Part shown: piece after piece, positions 61,101-64,000 of the stretch
How the letters are laid out: each line of letters opens with the position of its first letter
Numbering within the stretch: position 1 is the stretch's first letter
Assembly (NCBI RefSeq): GCF_018739885.1
Contig: NZ_JADOES010000004.1
Coordinates: 109,277-173,276 of the forward strand
From: Leptothoe spongobia TAU-MAC 1115
Lineage (GTDB): Bacteria; Cyanobacteriota; Cyanobacteriia; Phormidesmidales; Phormidesmidaceae
Reading direction: 5' to 3'
Length of the DNA: 64,000 bases
The notes under the pieces: model-generated
Databases searched by the model: none
Told to the model about the DNA's origin: nothing
What the model saw: only the letters and a program-made list of their open reading frames with translations
Position numbers and translations under genes: made by a program

Positions 61101-61862
61101 CAGTTGATTAAAGTCAGGATTATCATAATAATTGGGGGAGATAGGGCGATCGTCGTAGGTAATGTCCAGATACTCTAGCAATTCTGCTGGCGGGAGATCG
61201 GCATCTTTTTCAGAAATGCTTAGGCTCAGCAACGTTTCGTAAAGCTGCCCCGATTGAATCATAAACAGATCTTGGGGAATGCTGTCGAAGAAGTAATTGG
61301 CTAGAACAATTAGGGGATTGGCCAGTGTCTTTGTTGAAAGAATTTTCTTGGAATGGAGAAGCTGGATAGGGCCTTTGCTTTGGATATCAAATCGAGCGAA
61401 GTCAAGAAGCCCTTCGTCTAAGTAGTTTTGTAAAGCAGGATGGGATTGCCAAAACTCCAGATTGTTTTCGACGAAATCAGTCATCACATATTTAACCGAC
61501 AGATTCTTTACCAGAGGATGACTAGACTGGCCAAAAAACTGCTTGAGGAAGTGGTAGGCAAATCGCCCAGACCCGGACCCTAACTCCAGAATGTAAAGAG
61601 GCTGATCGGGATCGAAACTGGTGGAATGAGGCTGATCAGCCTTAAGCCAGTCTTGCAAGAAACCCCTGAGGATTTGACCATAAGTCTTGGTGATAAAGGG
61701 ATTGCTAGTAGCGTAGTGAGGAACATATCCAGTATTCCAAGCTTGAATACCCTGGTGCTCAAAAAACTGGCGTTGTAGGCTCCAGAGATGTGACAGAGAA
61801 AATCGCTGGTCGTTTTCTAGCGTTAGGTTGGTAGCAGCATCTACTATGACCTTCTTTTCCAT
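58173..61862 (-). CDS. Methyltransferase-TPR-AAA+ fusion; eCIS ATPase (Afp15-like)
   Basis: A 1229-residue fusion (start ATG 61862). Residues about 30-400 resemble a MidA-like SAM methyltransferase (motif I ILELGSGSGRF near 90-101, then VMTDFVENNLEFW and LIVLANYFFDSIPQDLF). About 440-545 are TPR-like. From about 560 the Afp15-type region follows: a helical/winged domain, then AAA+ with Walker A GESGTGKT (1019-1026), Walker B LLFDEAD (about 1074-1080) and the Arg-finger region DKAFLRRIRF. Known eCIS ATPases lack the methyltransferase part. A linker near 905-940 is encoded by in-frame repeat DNA (59067-59160). It is divergent from the cargo gene. Confidence 0.85.
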   Translation of the reverse strand: MEKKVIVDAATNLTLENDQRFSLSHLWSLQRQFFEHQGIQAWNTGYVPHYATSNPFITKTYGQILRGFLQDWLKADQPHSTSFDPDQPLYILELGSGSGRFAYHFLKQFFGQSSHPLVKNLSVKYVMTDFVENNLEFWQSHPALQNYLDEGLLDFARFDIQSKGPIQLLHSKKILSTKTLANPLIVLANYFFDSIPQDLFMIQSGQLYETLLSLSISEKDADLPPAELLEYLDITYDDRPISPNYYDNPDFNQLLSHYQQQLDDTSLMLPIAALQVLAHLRQLAGDRLIFLTADKGYSRDIDLANRSRPKFVFHGSFSLSVNYHAIGLYTQFQGGQTLLPNYRPRSLNVCAFLFGDPPNNYAETCQAYQQWSQQTGPDSFFALKKTIEPLYPSLNLRQILAYLRFSGWDHNIFLGCWPALMNQAANAPEILRPDIEQTLHNVWDMYYWIGEDQDLPFHISQVFVQLGNDTAALAYLDHSLQLYGDTSHTLLHQAISLLRLGQTTHALLSLNRVLDIEPQLEIARALKQTIEANSGDLDTILNELSPQVREQDTVAPDDPLTLSLWGLKALLEHHTDNAPHVALEAVLESEPLPLARLGDAFNLSLFERTILLLCLGLELEPNFQSLCAKVHGNDNKPYATLGLALSTFPEADWSVLSPQTPLHYWQLIHPEPSRVLTEAPLKLDRRILCYLLDEPALPPHLIDLGTPLSPEGLADTLPPSYADLIQQLITTWSTADATHGFTLICLNGPDTTTNTNVAIAACHAMGMPLMALSAAVLHTNPQDLTQLQREWEREALLTRSALLLDCDTAQPGDPGRDTAISLFLETLSTPVIVCSRDKKPQVRRPLITFEVPPLNYTEQKDLWLANLGPLAADLDGHVDLLATQFRLSPTAVQSVCRQAKGIINEEQGTRNKLDVTAGSDEQNSKSKIQNSLQEAAQASTKLKTHLWDLCRAQARPNLDDLAQRIESMATWEDLVLPDRQRLILEDIATHLTYRSRVYQEWGFAKKGDRGLGTSALFYGESGTGKTMAAEVLANSCQLDLYRIDLSTVVSKYIGETEKNLRRIFDAAETGGVILLFDEADALFGKRSEVKDSHDRHANIEVSYLLQRMEAYRGLAILTSNMKDSLDKAFLRRIRFMMVFPFPDASARAEIWQRIFPAQTPTQGLDYTKLGQLKVAGGNIRNIALQAAFIAAQADQSVSMAHIRQAAQREYLKLEKLLTTEEIKGWDADD

Positions 61863-62112
61863 AGCTAGCAAATGTAGGACAAACTACAGGCATCGGGCAC
61901 ATTCATGCTAAACCCAGATCCTAGGATTAAACTTGATTGCTCTGTAATACAAACTTTTACAAAATGTCTCTATATATTTCTCACGCCAAGGCTAAAGTCA
62001 AGGTAGCAAAAGCTAGGGTAGAAGATATGCATAGTGATAGTATGTAAAGCATCATTATCGTTTCTTGCTCCCTTAAATCTTCACTAACAAAAACTGGCCA
62101 GGAGCTATTGGT
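61863..62112. promoter_or_regulatory. Divergent promoter region of ATPase and cargo genes
   Basis: About 250 AT-rich bases between the divergent ATPase and DUF4157 genes. They must carry both promoters, although I cannot fix -35/-10 boxes with confidence. An AGGAG site 8 bases before ATG 62113 serves the cargo gene. Confidence 0.5.
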
Positions 62113-63696
62113 ATGAAGACAACCATGTCCCAGGGATATTCATCCTGGAGAACAGCATCCAGGACACAGCAATGGCACAACCCATGGAGTGATAAGAAAA
62201 AAAGGGAAGAGGAGGCAACTGGTTACCAGGGCCAAGTAAAATCGAATGCGGAATCGCCTGGTCACGTTAGGATGCAAGAACAGTCGGGTGGGCAGCAACA
62301 GGTTGGATTACCCAAGCGATTAAGGTCCGGAATAGAGAATTTGTCCGGTTACTCGATGGCGGATGTGCGTGTGGAGTATAACTCTTCAGTTCCGGGAAAG
62401 TACTCGGCACTTGGATATGCAAAAGGGAGGACTATTCACCTAGCCAAGGGAGCCGAGAATTATTTGCCACATGAAGCATGGCATATGGTCCAGCAAAAGC
62501 AAGGTCGTAGACCGAACACTACGGAAACGGAAGGAGGGCAGACAGTAAGTACCGACTCAAGGATGGAGAGCGAAGCAACAGAAAAAGGTCGCAAATCCAT
62601 GCAAATTGGTGAGATTGGTAACCGGAATGGCTTGCGCGTAGCAGTGTCCAAGGCAACATGTGTAATGCTTGGCGGAAAGATCGGATCACCAGATTGGTGT
62701 CAGTCGATGGCTCAAGAACACATACTCGATGCTGAAGAAATTAAAATCGTCTATCAATATCTAACAAAGATTACCAAACAGAATCCCGATCAAGCTGAAG
62801 CAACGCTAAAAAATGACAACTGGAGAGAGATTGTACCAAGTACTATACAGGAGGCAAATAATAAGATAAAACAAGCCAAGAATAAGATAAAACAAGCCAA
62901 GAATAATAATAGTAAGAAGAAGAGAAAAAAAGCCAATAATAATAATAATAAGAGAAAGTATCAGAGTAATAGCAAATACGAAGAGGAAAAAAGGGAAAAC
63001 CCCAATTACAAAAAACGATTAAACCAATACCAAAGGAACCAGCCGGGCAAACATCAGAAAAGCCGGGATGACCAGCTTAGTGAGATGACCCAAAGTGTAA
63101 AGTCGCTCGGTACGTACTCTGTTGTATATGCTCAAGCACTCATCAAAGTCAAAAAAACACCGCAACAGAACAAACAGAAGCGCATCAGGAGCGCTGTCAA
63201 AAAGTATGGTACGTTAAGTTTTATGCAAGAGCAGACATCGTACAAGACGCGTGCATATCCGAGCGGCTTTTGGGCAAACAATACACCTAAGAATTATGCT
63301 GTGCAGGCACAGGGGCACGCAAAAGCAGCGAAACAAAAACACGCGCATCGAGACGGCGATGCTGAACCAAAGGCCCTCGCAGCGGTCCAGTGCTTCCTGG
63401 ATGCAATGTACACAAATTCCAACAAACCAGATGACGTGAAGGGCACCCTAAAAATCGTTACATCGCAAGGCCCGTGCCCAGTTTGCCGTGAGCTTATAGA
63501 CTACTACGCAACCACTTACCCAAAACTCGATGTAAATGTTAAATACAAAGAAAACACTGCGTCCCGGAAGGTGAAGAGTGTCGGCTTTTATGGATACGAG
63601 TTTGGAAAGCAAAGCGATAAATACAAAGGGTTTTGGGAAATGGATGTGCTGCCGAAAAGGCTCGCGCAGCACGACAGAAAGAAATTCTACAAATAA
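62113..63696 (+). CDS. DUF4157 cargo protein with C-terminal deaminase-like toxin domain
   Basis: A 527-residue putative eCIS cargo. Residues about 65-135 are DUF4157 (LPKRLRSGIENLSGYSMADVRV, then a HExxH motif HEAWH at 120-124), the tag known from eCIS cargo. About 245-320 is a Lys/Asn linker with KNKIKQA repeats and KKKRKK (268-273). Residues about 400-500 resemble a nucleic-acid/nucleotide deaminase: DAEPKAL (416-418 D-A-E) and GPCPVCRELIDYY (C455, C458) followed by a LDVNVKY strand. The first zinc ligand is Asp, as I recall for BURPS668_1122-type toxin deaminases (from memory). It has a good AGGAG site. Confidence 0.82.
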   Translation: MKTTMSQGYSSWRTASRTQQWHNPWSDKKKREEEATGYQGQVKSNAESPGHVRMQEQSGGQQQVGLPKRLRSGIENLSGYSMADVRVEYNSSVPGKYSALGYAKGRTIHLAKGAENYLPHEAWHMVQQKQGRRPNTTETEGGQTVSTDSRMESEATEKGRKSMQIGEIGNRNGLRVAVSKATCVMLGGKIGSPDWCQSMAQEHILDAEEIKIVYQYLTKITKQNPDQAEATLKNDNWREIVPSTIQEANNKIKQAKNKIKQAKNNNSKKKRKKANNNNNKRKYQSNSKYEEEKRENPNYKKRLNQYQRNQPGKHQKSRDDQLSEMTQSVKSLGTYSVVYAQALIKVKKTPQQNKQKRIRSAVKKYGTLSFMQEQTSYKTRAYPSGFWANNTPKNYAVQAQGHAKAAKQKHAHRDGDAEPKALAAVQCFLDAMYTNSNKPDDVKGTLKIVTSQGPCPVCRELIDYYATTYPKLDVNVKYKENTASRKVKSVGFYGYEFGKQSDKYKGFWEMDVLPKRLAQHDRKKFYK

Positions 63697-63835
63697 GCCT
63701 CTCAGGGAAGCCAGTTGCCAACGCACCGCTTTCAGTGACCCCAAGCTCACCTCAGTCGACCCATAAAAAGAATCATTCAGACTCCCAGTCAGTTTGAAAG
63801 GCTACATTGGACAGTAACAGACTAAGAATATCTTT

Positions 63836-63854
63836 GGGCTCTCCTGTAATTCCC
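63836..63854. mobile_element. Candidate ISL3 terminal repeat
   Basis: GGGCTCTCCTGTAATTCCC sits just past the transposase stop, in the outward-facing position and with the GGC-TCT-type start known for many ISL3 ends. The partner end is outside the window, so this is a tentative call. Confidence 0.3.
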
Positions 63855-63877
63855 GTAGTTGTTACTAGATATAGTGT

Positions 63878-64000
63878 TTAGGATGCAGGGAACCACTCAT
63901 AGCCATTGATGTCGAGAGAGAGACGTTGAAAGATGTGGTCTACATTAAAGATGCCATAGCATCGCCGTTTTAGAACTTTGACTCGGTTATTGAACCCTTC
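63878..64000 (-). mobile_element. ISL3-family transposase, C-terminal 40 residues (runs off window)
   Basis: On the minus strand an open frame enters from the right edge and ends at TAA 63880-63878: EGFNNRVKVLKRRCYGIFNV…, then FQRLSLDINGYEWF. This is the conserved DDE-end of ISL3 transposases (EGxNNxIKxxKRxxYG). About 40 bases further left the sequence GGGCTCTCCTGTAATTCCC (from 63836) may be the IS end repeat. The element lies 180 bases after the cargo gene stop. Confidence 0.8.

Overview
The window looks like cyanobacterial chromosome. The octamer GCGATCGC (the HIP1 repeat typical of cyanobacteria) occurs repeatedly, intergenic heptamer-style repeats are present, and there is a HetP-family protein and a PEP-CTERM protein. 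HetP-like genes also occur outside heterocyst formers, so the genus cannot be fixed from this sequence.

Layout. (1) 1-10.6 kb, minus strand: a glycan/sugar locus with a partial unknown gene, a PIG-L deacetylase, a TPR-GT4 glycosyltransferase, a sugar C-methyltransferase, an SDR epimerase/dehydratase, RfbF (glucose-1-phosphate cytidylyltransferase) and a giant TPR/GT41-like/TPR/GT2 double glycosyltransferase. (2) 10.6-30 kb, mostly plus strand: a secretion locus. It has two small proteins with a D-L-[ND]-Y leader and double-glycine-like site, an RTX calcium-binding protein, a GT4, a Ser/Ala-rich repeat protein with RTX-like patches, a parvulin-like foldase, a JmjC oxygenase (minus strand), a RimK-like ATP-grasp, a peptidase-C39 ABC exporter with an N-terminal cyclic-nucleotide-binding-like domain (HetC-like), an HlyD adaptor, and a HetP-like protein whose C-terminus is itself a double-glycine leader plus a 23-residue core. 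A PEP-CTERM protein follows. Five intergenic copies of the palindrome TGCCA-N3-TGGCA mark this segment. (3) 30.1-34.4 kb, plus strand: a Met-rich zinc-ribbon protein and the conserved triad of circularly permuted ATP-grasp, alpha-E and transglutaminase. (4) 34.7-61.9 kb, minus strand: a nearly complete extracellular-type contractile injection system (eCIS). It encodes tape measure, Afp12-like and Afp11-like baseplate proteins, two paralogous fibres, PAAR-like tip, gp25, VgrG-like spike, LysM adaptor, DUF5908 (found by direct reading), two tubes, sheath, an unknown 277-residue protein and a DUF4255 cap. A pocket of Uma2/GNAT debris separates these from an AAA+ ATPase that carries an extra methyltransferase-TPR N-terminus. 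(5) 62.1-63.7 kb, plus strand, divergent from the ATPase: a DUF4157 protein with a basic KKKRKK-containing linker and a C-terminal deaminase-like domain, the probable eCIS cargo. The window ends in the 3' part of an ISL3-type transposase.

The two most interesting systems are the eCIS with its putative nucleic-acid deaminase cargo and methyltransferase-ATPase fusion, and the HetC/HlyD/HetP-like exporter locus in which a HetP-domain protein appears to share a peptide leader with small secreted beta-rich proteins.
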